From: Rotaria sp. Silwood1
Lineage: Eukaryota; Rotifera; Eurotatoria; Philodinida; Philodinidae
Direction of reading: 5' to 3'
DNA length: 64,000 nucleotides
NCBI GenBank assembly: GCA_905250075.1
Contig: CAJNOP010000212.1
Location: 124,001-188,000 of the forward strand
The notes below the pieces were generated by a model. It did no database searches, was not told the origin of the DNA, and worked only from the letters and a program-made list of their open reading frames with translations. Below, in pieces: positions 26,977-39,359 of this stretch. Within the stretch, counting starts at the first letter, position 1. Each line of letters begins with the position of its first letter. The position numbers and the translations under genes are program-made.

Positions 26977-28689
26977 GTAAATATAAAAAAAAACATTTCT
27001 CTATTTAAAAGAATTCCTTTTATGTAAATCTTTGTCTGTATATTTGTTTCTACTATTGTAGTATTATCTCTCCTTTCTTATTCAAGAAATAAAATAAGAA
27101 CAGATTTAGAAAACAAAAATTAATCAAGAATAATAAAAAATTTTTTTTTTTTTATTCATAAAGAGAACAAATAATTGATTTATCATGATGACTTAACAAA
27201 TCCAAATAAGAATATTAATTTCTAATTGATTTTCTTAATGTAATATATAAGCACCAATATGTTCAATCAGGTTTTTATTTAGATAAAAATCATTCTATTG
27301 AACTAAGATAGACATTAAGATATAGTGACTAAAATATTTTCAATTATTAATTAATATCTATATTTAATTTACTTTTTACATTAATCAATTCATAAAGAAA
27401 AAATATTTTTTGTATCAGTATTAAAATAAACCAAAATTTAGTCTTTTTGAAAAGATTCTTGTAAGAAAAAAAAAAGCATATCATGAAAGAGTATATCCTG
27501 ATCACAGTTAGCTAAGTTTAAATGGATCTACATCAGAAAAATTCATTTTCAAATCAATAAATCAATTTAATCGATATTTATTTATCAAAATCAAATTTTT
27601 ATATTCGAATTTATTTAAGAGAAACTTGATAGTTTTAATTGAAAATTATTTCTAAATTTTTTTTCTATATATAGAATAATAAAACTACTTCGATGATAAT
27701 ATTTTTTTCCCCTTCAGATTACTATCTTAGGTCACTTTGTTCCGTTTTCTACTCCAGAAATCAATGCAGAAAACCTTGACAGTTATTTCTTCTGGGAATC
27801 AATTTATCACTCGGTCAAAATAACAACAAATAATGGAATAGAAGTCATTTCAAATAGATAATTTATGGATAAGTGCTAGATGACAAATAACCAAGATTTT
27901 TTTTCAAGGTTTTATCAAGTTCATGGTGACATGTGAAAGAAACATAAACGATTAAATAATTATGATTAACATTAAAAATGTATTCATTTTAATTGGAATA
28001 AAATAAAAATCCAATGTTTTTTTTTAATAATCTATTATCGAATCATTTTCTATTTATTCCCTGTTTTTTTTGTTGATTTATGTTAGATGAATTCTTCCGA
28101 CAAATAAAATAGGATATTAAGTCATTGTTCAAAACAATTTCACAGCAAATAAATAAAATTGAAAGAAATCAATTAAAACAGAGAAATTAGAAAATGCAGT
28201 ACAACTGTTAGATCTTGAAATCATTTTCGAAACTTCTATTCAATTAAACATTCAGTTTTCCTTGTTTTTTTTATTATTCTTAACAGAATAATGAATCTGT
28301 CATGAGAGAGTAAAAATCAAGAGACAATATTTTGACAGATTCAAATGCTACAACTGTCACTAGAAAATCATCTCAACTGAACATAATTCAATCAAGACAA
28401 ACAATAATCAAAAATAATCTCGCCATATAGTTATATATAAACACTGATAAATCGAAGATGAATTATCAAAAGAACCTGTTATAATTACGCATCATGCTCG
28501 ATTATTATGATCTATTTTCTCACTAATATAGTTCATTAACAAGTGTTTTTGATTGTATCTGACGAGGTGACGTTTTCAAGCAATCAATCGCTTTTGAATT
28601 CGGATTCTGTACATAAGACAGACTTCAATGAAATATATGTATAAAAATACAAAAGGATAAGTTCTCTTGAATCTTTTGCGCAGATTTAC
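26977..28689. other. Gene-free stretch after the Ig gene
   Basis: AT-rich, frequent stops, several poly-T and poly-A runs. AATAAA-type signals near 27090 probably end the Ig transcript. No repeats recognised. Confidence 0.55.
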
Positions 28690-29069
28690 TATAGGCATTT
28701 TACTGGAATTTTAGCCTCGGGTATGACATGTATCAAAAACTAGTATGAAGATATTTCAATCTGATAATGTACCTAGAAAGAAGTCTGATTGCCAGTAGAC
28801 TATCTTGAAAATATCGGCTCAAAAAAATGTTTTCTGTCTGAAATATGAAAGCCTGCAAAATCACCGATATTCTATAAAAGATGCGAGAATTTTCGTTTTT
28901 TTGAACTTTCATAGCACTGGAGGGTAACGTTCTTTTAAGTGAAAATTTTCAGGATAGTCTACTTATAAATAGACCTGTCTATAGGTAATATTCCTGGTTG
29001 AAATACTTTTATTCGAGTTTTTGGTGCATATCATACCACAGACTAAAATTCCAGTACACAGCACCTATA
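28690..29069. mobile_element. Foldback MITE, about 380 bp, long imperfect inverted repeats
   Basis: The two ends are inverted copies. The left begins TATAGGCATTTTACTGGAAT and the right, reverse-complemented, begins TATAGGTGCTGTGTACTGGA. The similarity continues inward for over 120 bp on each arm (for example GTAGACTATC near both inner ends). Both outer ends sit on TATA. There is no coding capacity. This is a non-autonomous DNA transposon, possibly of the TA-targeting Tc1/mariner type. Confidence 0.75.
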
Positions 29070-30510
29070 TCTTTGAACAGAAATCTCAAGAGAATTTATC
29101 TTTTTTTGAAGTTTTTCATATTTCAATAGAGTTTACTTTATACAAAGAAGCCGAGTTCAAAATTGATTGATCAGTTCAGGATGTTCTCTATTAAAATACT
29201 AGATGAACAACCAGTTAGTTCACCAAATTCATGCAATTCCATTATTGCAACTTATTTATATTTATTTTAGTAATCAACAAATCTATGAGCAACTGTTCAA
29301 AGTGACAAGTGAACGTATATACGTTATGATTCACAAAGGCTTATGAGACAAACAACTCGATCTTGCCAATGTAGGTATTTCATTATTCACTACTTCGTCC
29401 ATCTCATCTTGACAATTCATTGTTTCCTACATGAACGATGGCAATGGTATCCTCATTTGGTCATTCCTCTCGACTTTCTCTTCGAGACGCTGTGCCACAT
29501 AACTTTCGTTCGTTCGAAGTGAGCCAGTTGATAGATCTAATTAGAAATTATTAGGAAAATTTTTAAGCACTTGAACGAAACATATGAACAAAGAGACTAG
29601 CGAATACACAAGATGAAGTAGAAGTAAAACGAGAAAACTATTTGAGGTCTGCATCAAAACCTTTCAAACATCGTTGCATTACTTAATATATACTCCTGTA
29701 AGAAATTGTTCGACATATTTCAAAAGTAATTTCCAACGTTGATGAAAACACTAAAGAATTGTTAGATAAAACAATCATTATTATAGAGGGCCAAGTTGAA
29801 TTATTGTAGAGAGAAGTTGACATAAAAGATAAGCAATCAGATGAAAATGATGTTTTGACAGAAAAAATAACGATAGGTAAAACAAATCAATTTGTCTACT
29901 AACATAATCGATGAATATGCTTCACCCAAATACGTCCAGCTGTTCTGATGTTTATAATATAGCTTTAAACTCTGTTAGAAACATTTAAAAGATTTGAGGT
30001 AAACAATATCTCAAATAAGGATTACCAAAGAAATGTTCGGCTTCTGTCAGAATGTTTCTCGTCCTCAATTTCCTGCAATATCATTAAGCAAGAAAAGGAT
30101 CACAATGACCAGAATGTGTTCACAGTAAAAAAAAAAAATTAGTTAGTTTCCTTAATTTTTATGGTGTATAGAGACTGAACTCGAGAAGATTAGAAGTTCT
30201 TGAAATCATTAATAAATTTGATGTATCATTTATCATGTGCACGAAAGTAGGAGAAAAATGACACACCAAATCAATACCAGACTTTAATATATTTTACGAG
30301 TTGGCTAGAAATGAAAATTAAGGAATAAAAATAAGTGTCAAAATAAAAATGGATAGAGTAGTGATAGACACCGTAAGATCTGTCAAATATCTAAACTGGA
30401 TCACAAAAGTTGAAGATACTCTTAGTATTTTGTCGATTTTATCGTTATCAAGAAGCAGCAACAATTTTCAAAAATATACTATTAGATATGGAATTCAACG
30501 GACTATATTA
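29070..30510. other. Gene-free stretch with a small coding relic
   Basis: Apart from the relic at 29714-29876, no exon is visible in this stretch between two MITEs. Confidence 0.5.
29714..29876 (+). pseudogene. Short decayed coding fragment
   Basis: About 54 codons read as a charged, helix-like peptide (includes VDENTKELLDKTIIIIEGQ and DKQSDENDVLTEKI) and end at a donor-like GGTAAA. The frame is interrupted and has no neighbours, so this looks like one exon of a lost gene. The family is unknown. Confidence 0.3.
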
Positions 30511-30811
30511 TAGTATACAAGAATTTTTTGACAAAGTATTAATTATAATGATTTAATAATTTTTTTTATGAATTACTAACTAGAGACATGCTTTGTCAGA
30601 AATTTATATCTTCAAGTATACTATTATGAATAGTTATTACCAAACAAAAATACAATGTTATTCAATTTTCGATGCTCTTTTTAACAGTATACTTGAAGAT
30701 TAAAATCTTTAACAAAATATATCTCTAGTTAACAATTAATAAAAATTATTAATTAATAATATTATATTGTTATAATTAACACTTTGTCAAAAAAAATTTC
30801 CGTATATTGTA
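30511..30811. mobile_element. TA-flanked MITE, about 300 bp
   Basis: Ends are inverted: left TAGTATACAAGAATTTTTTG then ACAAAGTATTAATTATAA; right (reverse complement) TACAATATACGGAAATTTT then TTTGACAAAGTGTTAATTATAA. The arms continue to a central pair of AGTATACTTGAAGAT words in opposite orientation. TA at both tips suggests Tc1/mariner-type mobilisation. No coding capacity. Confidence 0.75.
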
Positions 30812-31642
30812 GCCAGTTCGATTCTACATCTAATGATATATTTTTGAAAATCGTTTCTGTTCTTTTGGTAATGATATGATCGATGAAATTCTAAGTGTCT
30901 TAAGCTCTGCTCTGCTAGAGAAAAAATAAAGGTTCCTTCTTATTGTTCACACTACAATCAATTAGATCAGAGACAGATAATCTGTGTGGATCTTGATTCT
31001 GACTTTATATATCACTCAAAATAACTACCTCCTTTCTTCTCATAGAAAACACTGAAATAAAGTGTCTTTGACTTGTATGGCCCAGTTTATATCTTGTACG
31101 GATTAAAATAACTGTATTTTCAACAACAAAAACAAACGAAAAAAGTTACTATTTTCTAGATAATCCGATATTATCTATAATCTGGATACATCAAAAATAA
31201 CTTTGGCGAAAACTTTATGAGGCGATAAAACCAGCATATGAAGATCTGAAGGTGGTTTTTTGTGTTCATATTTGAATTAAACATGGATGATAACCTTTGA
31301 TGCAACAGCTATCAATGAGAAAACGATTATGCAGTTGAAAAAGTTTCTTCGTTCGAATAAACTTGATCATTGTGTGATTATAGGTTGTGTCTTTCGTCAT
31401 TGAGCAAGTTTTATTCATGTATAGAATGAATGAATGATAATTTTTTTTCTGTCAGCATGTTTTTATTTGTTCGTGTCTGGTTATAAAAGGATGTTCCATG
31501 TAGAAGATAAAAGGTTAAACAAAAGACAAACAAACCTGGGTTCTTTTCAAAGACAAAACACATTGGAAAACACATACAAACAAATCGTGCAGAAAAAAAT
31601 AGCAAGGAAAAAAAAAACGAATAGTCACTGAATTTGATTTAT
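30812..31642. other. Spacer downstream of FKBP8
   Basis: No exon recognised. The region near 31600 lies just past the FKBP8 stop and should contain its poly(A) site. Confidence 0.5.
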
Positions 31643-34600
31643 TCACGAAGTATTCCGATGTTTGATAAATGTGACAATAGCAAGAGTAGTAAAGACAGCT
31701 GTACCTATAGCAATATATGGCCACCAACTGTTATTTGTATTATCAATCTTAATTAAAAAAAAAAAAGCAAATAATAAAATTGAATAAAATTGAATATGAA
31801 ATAGTTGTAAACCTGATTAGTATTATTTATTTGACGTTTTTCTGTTTTTGGTCTAAACATACGTTGATAAATTTCTTTTTCATTTTTTTGATAATTAGCC
31901 AATTTATTTTCACAAATTTGAATCATTTCATTAACTTTTTCTCTATCACTAGCTGAATTTGGATTTCCTTTTTGAATTTGTATAAATAATTTTAATGGTT
32001 GAATAGCTTTATCATATAAACCTAATTGAAAAAAAGCTTTTCCTTGTCGAAATAAAGCTTTAACATTTTTTGGATCATGTTTAAGAACATTTTCAACAGC
32101 ATGTAAACAAGCATCATATTTATTTAAAAGTAAATTAACTTGAGCAACATTATTTTCTACTTGAATAAAAGCATCATTTAATATAGATCGTTGATCTTCA
32201 TTAAATGAAATTAATATTGGATTAATATCTGTATCTAAAAAACGAAGAGCACCATTATAACATTGAAGAGATGTTAAATAATCTTGACGACGATAATGAA
32301 AATTTCCCATTTGTCGTTTTTTATCTCCCCAATAAAGTCTTTCATCAATTGATAATTTTTGAACATCAGGTGGACTTTGCCAATCATGTAATTCTAATTC
32401 AATTTTCATTCTATAGGAATTATTTGAAGATACAGGTGGAATTTGTTTTTCTAGACAACCAATATCACCATAACAATGTCGAATATCACTATCAATTAAA
32501 GCACATTCACCACGATCCATTGTTTGAACACATATATCAATTGCTTGTATTATATCACCTTCACTTGCAAAAAATCTTTCATTTGATACATTTTCAATCA
32601 AATGAATATTTGAAGTTAAATTATCAATTAATGATAATTTATATGAAACTGTTACCATTGTACTACGTGTTGGACGACTATTTAATTCACCTTTAACTAT
32701 TGTCTAAATAAACAAAAAGAGTTTTTTTTTTTCTTTAATTTTATTATTTTTTTACTTGTTTAAGTAAAGTTTTATTTCCAAGAATATCTTCAAATTCTGA
32801 TGAAATCAATTTACTATTTGATAACAATGATTCTTCTTCTTCTTGTTTATTTAAATTATTTGATTTTCTATCAAGTTTTTCTTCAATGTCTGTTGATGTT
32901 TTAGTTAAATTTGTAACAATATTATCCAGAATATCATTTTCATTTTTAATAGTTATATCTTCAGTTGATTCTTTTTCTAATTCAATTCTTTCACTACTTA
33001 AATCATTTGAATTTTCTTCTAATGTTTCACTTACAACATCCGATAATAAAGATGATTTTAATGGTATATTTGTTTCTTCATTTTTATAATTATCTTCATT
33101 TGTTTTTTCAAATTCAGTTAAATGATCATTATTAATTAAATTTGATTCCAATTTTATTGACGAATTCTTCGTTTCATCGACTGGTCGAATATCAATTTTA
33201 TGATAATCTTCATTTATTTTTTCAGATTCTACTAAATCATGATGATCCATCGAGTTTGATTCAACCTCTATTGAAGAATCATTTGTTTGATTAACTATTG
33301 ATTCAACTAAACCAGTATCATTTTCATGATGATCTTCATCTACTTTTTCAGGTTCCATTGATGGACTATTATCAGTTGAACTTGATTGAGAGTCTATTGA
33401 AGAACTATTTGTTTGATCGTGGGTTGATTCATTTAAAGGAACATCATTTTCAGGTATTTTTTCAGATTTATCCAATAGAAGATGATCAGATAAATTTGAT
33501 TCAGATTCAGTCGAAGAATTATTTGTTTGATCAACTGTTGATTGAAGTAAAGGAATATCGTTTATATTTGTTTCGACATTTGTTGCTGTTTGATTAATTG
33601 ACAATTCAACTGAAGAAGATTCATTTATTTGATGATCCTGATTCGATATTTCCACTTCTGTTTCAATATGGTTATCAATTGTTGATTCTGATGGAATAAT
33701 ATCTATTTTTTGTTTATCATCATCTAATTTTTCAGATTCATTTAATGAACTATTATCATTTGAACTTGATTGTGATTCTATTGACGAATCAGTTGTTGCA
33801 TTCAGTATTGGTTCAACTATAGGAATTTCATCTTCATTTACTTTGTTAGATTCATTTAAAGGACTATTATCAGTTGAATTTGATGTTGATTCTATTGATG
33901 AATCGTTTGTTGAGTCAACTGAATGAACATTATTATCTACTTTTTCAGATTCATTTGAAGGACTATTATCATTTGAACTTGATTGTGATTCGGTTGAAGA
34001 ATTATTTGTTTCGTCAAGTATTGTTTCTGTTGGAATAAGATAACTTTCATGATGATGTTCATATGGCGTTTCAAGTTCTGTTAAAATACGATTATCATCT
34101 ATGGTTGAGTGTGTGACTGTTGAAGATTCGTCATTATGATGATTAATTGATATTTCATTAAGTTCTGGTTCAGCTGAAGGAATATCATCATCATCAGATT
34201 GACGTTGTGATCTAGATAAAATTCAATAAAATAAGTTTGATCTAAAATTTTTCATTGATAATCGATAAAAATAAAACAAAAATTATAGTTTTTTTAGAAA
34301 GACAAATTAAATTATGAAGAATTTTTTTATTTCTTTTTTATGATGAAAAAAATTTGTTGATGTGAATCTGTGTTCTTTTGTATTGGTTAATTATTTAATA
34401 TAAAATAGCAAAATATTTATTATGAAGTTTTATGATATTTGATAAGAGAAGAATGAAAACAACTAAGTTTCTCAATAATTAACTAAAAGAGGAATCGAGA
34501 TCATCTGATAAGATTTCGAAATTATCTTATCTATATTTAATCTGTCATAGTCATACGTATAGATAAACAAAACGTAGGCAAATTTTGAAAAATATAACTA

Positions 34601-35649
34601 GAAAGTATGACGTCCATAATGTGTACAAGAATGACAATGTTCGAATAACGATACATATGAATTTATTATGAAAAAGAATTTTAATGTTTTATTTATTTTT
34701 TTTTGAGTAAGTCATTTCAATAGGTTTATTGTTTTTAGTTTCGATAAAAGAGAAATCCAGTTGATATTTGTTCAATGTAGAATTTCAAATTGAATCTATT
34801 AGTTTCTATCAATAATTAAAAATTGAGAAAATTTGCTTCATAGAACTTACTAAAATATTAATTAGAAGTTTAATTTATCAATTAAAATTAAGAACGACTA
34901 TCAAGTTAAGTTTAGAACGATTTTTAATTTTACTTTGTCTTTTCTATAAATAGAAACAAGTCAATTATATTAGTTTTGAAACTTTTTAAAACATGCCTAA
35001 GATAATCATACTGAAAATTTCTCGAGTAGATACTGAATCTAAGCAACTATGAAAGTATTTAGTGATTATCATCTATAGTTACAATCATTCTGACTACTAA
35101 GAGTTTCTTTTGATGAGTCCGCTTCTATCAGAATCCCATGTAAGACACTACTTGTTACATGGAAGTCATGTCTCTTATACTATCAACTTAATAATAAAAT
35201 AGAGTTAAAAATAAAACTAACTTGAATGGATCTGGTTGATGTTGAATATTTGATAAAAGTTGCTCGACGGAAGACAAATCCGCATGATTTTGATTACTTG
35301 CAGTATTAAAATGTTGAGAAGAGATTGGATTTTGGTTAAATGAGTCTTGTTGGTTATTTATTTGTTTTTCATCACTCTCAGTTGAAAAATGAATAAGTTC
35401 AGAATTTAATGGTGTTTCTTCGCTAGAATCGCTTTGATTTAAAGAATTATCTGATGTTTGAATATTTGATAAATTTTCATGAAGATTTGTTTGATCATGA
35501 ATATGATTTCTATTATCATCTGTTAACAATGTTTCTTGTTGATTATGTTCAGAAGAAGATGAATGATGGTATACATAATTATCTTCATTTGATAAAGAAT
35601 TCAAGGTTTCTTTTTTATCAGCAATATCCATATGACTCTCGTCACTCAT
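31643..35649 (-). CDS. FKBP8: FKBP8/FKBP38-like tail-anchored co-chaperone with giant repeat-rich N-terminus
   Basis: FKBP8 is an outer-mitochondrial/ER membrane co-chaperone that binds HSP90 and BCL2 and acts in mitophagy. Four exons (35649-35222, 34211-32756, 32703-31813, 31747-31643) give 959 residues, against about 412 in human. Residues 1 to about 620 are polar, acidic and Ser/Asn-rich. The FKBP domain starts near DILGNKTLLKQ and TIVKGELNSRPTRS and includes GDIIQAIDICVQTMDRGE and CYGDIG; as in human FKBP38 the peptidyl-prolyl isomerase site looks degenerate. TPR repeats follow (YWGDKKRQMGNFHYRR, NVAQVNLLLNKYDACLHAVE, ALFRQGKAFFQLGLYDKAIQ). The last exon encodes WWPYIAIGTAVFTTLAIVTF then KHRNTS, a C-terminal tail anchor. 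The start is the first ATG of a frame open only from there. Its start lies 151 bp after the stop of the upstream coiled-coil gene. Intron 1 is long (1010 bp). Confidence 0.93.
33050..34025 (-). repeat. About seven degenerate 42-residue repeats in FKBP8 N-terminus
   Basis: The coding strand repeats a module of roughly 125 bp whose core reads like TNxSSxESxSxxxDxxxxxESEKxxED. Examples include DETNNSSTESQSSSNDNS, DSTNDSSIESTSNSTDNS, NQTNDSSIEVESNSMDHH and ETKNSSIKLESNLINNDH. Copies are diverged, so the expansion is not recent. The product is acidic and presumably disordered. Confidence 0.8.
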
Positions 35650-35800
35650 ATTGACGAGTTTATTTCAAGAAATGCAATCTAGAATTAACAATAAAGAAAA
35701 ACTCTAATATAATATATTATCTTTAATGACTATTTTTGTTTCTTTGTTTTTCTTTTTCTAAATCTGACAGAAATAAAAAAACAAAAAAAAAAGAAACATT
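35650..35800 (-). promoter_or_regulatory. Operon-like junction before FKBP8
   Basis: The 151 bp between the coiled-coil gene stop and the FKBP8 ATG reads, on the minus strand, through a T-rich tract into GTTAATTCTAG (AG at 35680-35679), 30 nt before the ATG. A second acceptor-like TTTCTGTCAG lies further upstream. The minus strand shows no AATAAA here except one overlapping the FKBP8 leader after the acceptor. This fits trans-splicing of an internal cistron. Confidence 0.4.
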
Positions 35801-36481
35801 TTACTTCGATGATCGTTGTGAAGATGAATTAGTTTTATGATGTTTATGATGAAAATCATTTAAAATAAATTCTTTATTTTGATGATTTACTTTTCTTTTT
35901 GATGAAAATGATACTGGTGGATCATAATCAGTTCCAACATCATTAGTTAAACGTCTTTCTTCATCAATTCGAATTAATTTAAAACCTAACATTGAAAATG
36001 TTTCATCAGAAAAATCTTCATTTGTTAAATTTGCACAAGAAATTATTTTTTTTAAAGCATTTTTAACTTGTTCATAACTTTAAAAAAACAAAAAAGAATG
36101 TTTTTGTTTTTTGAAATAAATATATATATATATATACCGTTGTTGAATTTGTTTAGTTTGTTGATCAAGAATTATTTGTCTTTCAGCTAATCTTGCATGT
36201 TCACCTCGAATTTGATGAAGACTTTCTTTAATTAAATGATATTGTTTAATTAATGTTGTTTGATGTGTTTGAAGATTTTTAAATTGTTCTTCTAATTCAT
36301 TATTTTCTTGTTCAACTGTATTACAAATTGATTTTAATGAACGTTCACTTTCTTCATATGTTCGAAGTGCTTTTTCAAGAACATTTTCTTTTTCAATTTT
36401 TGAAATTTAATAAATTAGATAATAAAACATATGTTTAAAAGAAAATAAAAACCTACCTACCGATGAATGAGAACAATCCAT
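35801..36481 (-). CDS. Coiled-coil protein, unknown function (183 aa)
   Basis: Three exons (36481-36457, 36387-36138, 36077-35801) join in frame to 183 residues. Residues 8-95 are a long charged helix (NVLEKALRTYEESERS, QENNELEEQFKNLQTH, RLAERQIILDQQTKQIQQ) predicted to form a coiled coil. It is followed by a short conserved-looking segment (YEQVKNALKKIISCANL, DETFSMLGFKLIRIDEE) and a basic, His/Lys/Ser-rich tail (HHKHHKTNSSSQRSSK). Intron 2 carries a (TA)n run at its donor side. The acceptor of intron 1 is weak (AAAAAG) but the only one that keeps frame. The helix-plus-small-globule shape resembles kinetochore or centrosome proteins, but I see no family motif. It is the upstream member of an operon-like pair with FKBP8. 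Confidence 0.7.
36121..36137. repeat. (TA)n microsatellite
   Basis: A run of TA dinucleotides forms the donor end of the second intron of the coiled-coil gene. Confidence 0.9.
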
Positions 36482-36938
36482 TATATTTAACTTATTAAAG
36501 AAAAAGAAAAACGAATTCAATTCAATTTATTTCAGGCGAAATTCTATTGAATCATTGTTTTTAAATTCAATAAAATATGGATTTTTCTTATAACAATTAA
36601 TTCAATTTATTTTGAAATGATATTTAGTCAATTTTATATTTATTTTTTATTTTATTAAATGATTAAATTTAGTTTTATTCAACGAAATAAAATGAAAAAT
36701 CTAATTAAACTCCATCTATGCTCTTTTTTTTTTGTCTCAATGGTTCATTGAAAAATAAAACGACCAATCATTGTTATATCATATGTCGTCATCATCAACT
36801 CATAAATTATCGATTTATATAAATAGATGTGTTCTGTTGTTTTTCTCGTTAGACTAGGATTTTTTTTTTTGTTTTGTTAGGAATAAATAAATACTTCAAT
36901 TTTTCTTCCTAGATAAAATCTCTTTAATAGACAGCAGG
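36482..36938. promoter_or_regulatory. Divergent promoter region
   Basis: These 457 bp separate the minus-strand coiled-coil gene from the plus-strand 67-residue gene and should carry both promoters. On the plus strand TTTTTCTTCCTAG (ending 36912) lies 27 nt before the ATG and could be a trans-splice or intron acceptor. No TATA box stands out in the AT-rich background. Confidence 0.4.
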
Positions 36939-37211
36939 ATGATATTTGGCGTTGTTGCAAAGACTGGATCAAGATTATTTACTGTAAATAATTTTTTTGT
37001 TTTGTTTTTGTCTGTTGTTTCGTTAATTAATTTTTTTTTTTTTTATATTTAGAAATATGAATTAACAAATTCAGCAATGAACAAAGAACGTTTCTCATTC
37101 AGTGCAGCTGTGTTTATGTCAATTATTGGACTTGGATTATCAGTCTTTAGCACAAATCAAATGTTACTCGCCTCGGCATCCACACGATCTATGCTGACCA
37201 AATCCCAATAA
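36939..37211 (+). CDS. Small single-pass membrane protein (67 aa)
   Basis: Two exons (36939-36983, 37053-37211) join at a clean GTAAAT...TTTAG intron of 69 bp. The peptide begins MIFGVVAKTGSRLF, has a central hydrophobic helix (FSAAVFMSIIGLGLSVFS) and ends in a Ser/Thr-rich tail (SASTRSMLTKSQ). A basic, non-acidic N-terminus with one membrane helix is a common form for small mitochondrial inner-membrane or ER subunits, but I recognise no family. An AATAAA about 105 bp downstream could end the transcript. Too short for most gene finders; the intron with conserved frame is the main support. Confidence 0.65.
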
Positions 37212-39359
37212 ATTCCTTCACATTATTTATATTAAATTTGTCTCTGTGTTTTCCTTTATTATATACTTCTATGCATACTTAAAAAGATTATTTTCTTCAA
37301 ATAATATGCAAGAAAGAGACAATAAATAAATCAATAGTAAAAATTCATTTTCTTGTCTTTAATTTTCTAGAATTAGTTTTTGCCTTTCTATAATAAAATT
37401 AAAATATAAAGCGAAAACATTAAAGTCAAAATGATTTATCTATTGATTTATTTTAGTAGTAATCAAAGCATTGTAACACCCTTCTTTGATTTAAATAAAA
37501 GCAAATAATGTGAAAAAATTAATTATTTCACTAAGAATATTTTTTTTTTCTACAAACAAATAAACATCATCAACAAAATCGAAACATTAATATTATTCAT
37601 GACAGTTCAATATGATCATTTCATTTACGAGAAAGAAAAAACAAAACGAGAGTAACAAAAGTCGTTCAATTCATTTGTTGATGCAACGAATCATCGAATG
37701 GAAAATTAGCTAAATTTAAAAAAAAAAAATTTTTCAATATTCGATACTAATACAATTGTCTTAGATATTTGTTTTTGTTTTTTTTTTTAGTAATTAGTTA
37801 AATATGAAATTTGATTTTGAAAATGACAAATAGTTAACATATTTTGAGGAAGATTGATGCCATGGAAAAGAAAAATAAGGTACCGAACAAGCAAAATAAC
37901 ATATTGCGCATTTCTTTTTCTGCTTGCCATTAATCAATGGCAATAATCTTATGTCTGTCTCGTATTTTTTTTTGCCTTTATTGTTTGTGTACAAACATGT
38001 TTTTGGTAGGGACAATTCAAGGTCACACGACAAAAAAATGCACATTCCGTAAGTATTTTGTTTTTCTAATAAAATCAAGCAAATAAAATTACAATAAGAT
38101 TATATCGAATAATTGAAGATTTTATTTAACATACATGTACTAATACACACATATTACTATAGAAGTATTTATTATTAAGTATATTGATTCAATCAGCAAT
38201 GACCTGACCGAGAAATGTCGAGTGTATAATCCTTCTCTTTCCTGACAACTAAGAAAATTTCTTATATTTTTCTTCTATCAGAACCAAAAATTTTTCGTGC
38301 GTTCTCTCAGAAAAAATCATGAGACTCTTTCCTGTTCCACAATATCGACTGAATCGGATTCAATAAATAATAAATGCAAAAAATAAAATTTAGTTGGAAT
38401 TTTAAACTTTAATTTAATACTCTTATTGATAATTAGACAAGGTTTTTTTTTGTCATTTCATTTGTAGTTTATTCTATTAATGAACATTTCAAATGTTGAT
38501 TTTTTCATTTAAGAAAAAAAAAAGATTTTTTTGCATTGTTTTTACATATTTTTAAGACAATGATTTCTTTTTCTTAGTTAAATTCTCTCGTTTAAGATAC
38601 TCAATTTTTCCAAGAAAAAAAATAAATCAGTTCAAAGATATTCTTCTTTTTTGTTATACAGATGATTTTAGACGTTTCTATTAAAAATATAGAACACATG
38701 AATATTCTTAAAAGAAAAATTCTGTTTTGATAATTGAAAATAAAAACCAACGTTCAACAGAATGTTTTCGTTCGATTCCATTATATATTTTTACGAGAAA
38801 ATTTATTGAAATAAAAACAATAATCAATATTATTTTCTTATTTGAATTTGATTATTTTCACAAGTCAAAGAAAATCTTCTTGACGTTTCAAACGAAAATA
38901 TTCTATATTTAGAAAGAATTTTATCATCAATAAAAATTTTCAAATAATTTTAAATCTCAACAGTTTTTATGGAATTTAAGTAAAGATTTTATGTTTTGTC
39001 AAATGTTTCGTTTGTTTTCAAATTTTTCTCATATTCTTTTTTTTTATCAAATTATAAATAAAACTTCTTAATAAAGTGAATCAATACTATCATTTTTTTT
39101 TATTTATCTATCCTAGTCAAATTGATAAAATTTTATACAAAAAAAAACAAATAAATAGTTAAATATACTTATTTATTACGTTTTATATTATTATATATAT
39201 CAGTTAGATATACTAAGATTGAAACTATATATTTTTTTACTTAAATTACAATTTTTATTCATATTTATTCAATAAAATTACCTAACACATTAAACTAGTT
39301 ATATGATTAACTATTATCACGATAATCAATCGTCGAATGTTTTTCAAATCATTTTTTAA
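37212..39359. other. AT-rich gene-free stretch
   Basis: 2.1 kb of very AT-rich DNA with many homopolymer runs. It lies between the ends of the plus-strand small gene and the minus-strand C1GALT1, so it holds two convergent 3' ends. No exon or transposon ends seen. Confidence 0.6.

Noticed and set aside
32271-32696. 141-codon plus-strand frame opposite FKBP8
   Set aside because: It is the antisense shadow of the FKBP and TPR coding exon.
37794-38078. 94-codon minus-strand frame
   Set aside because: No splice partners, motifs or codon bias; lies in an AT-rich gene-free stretch.
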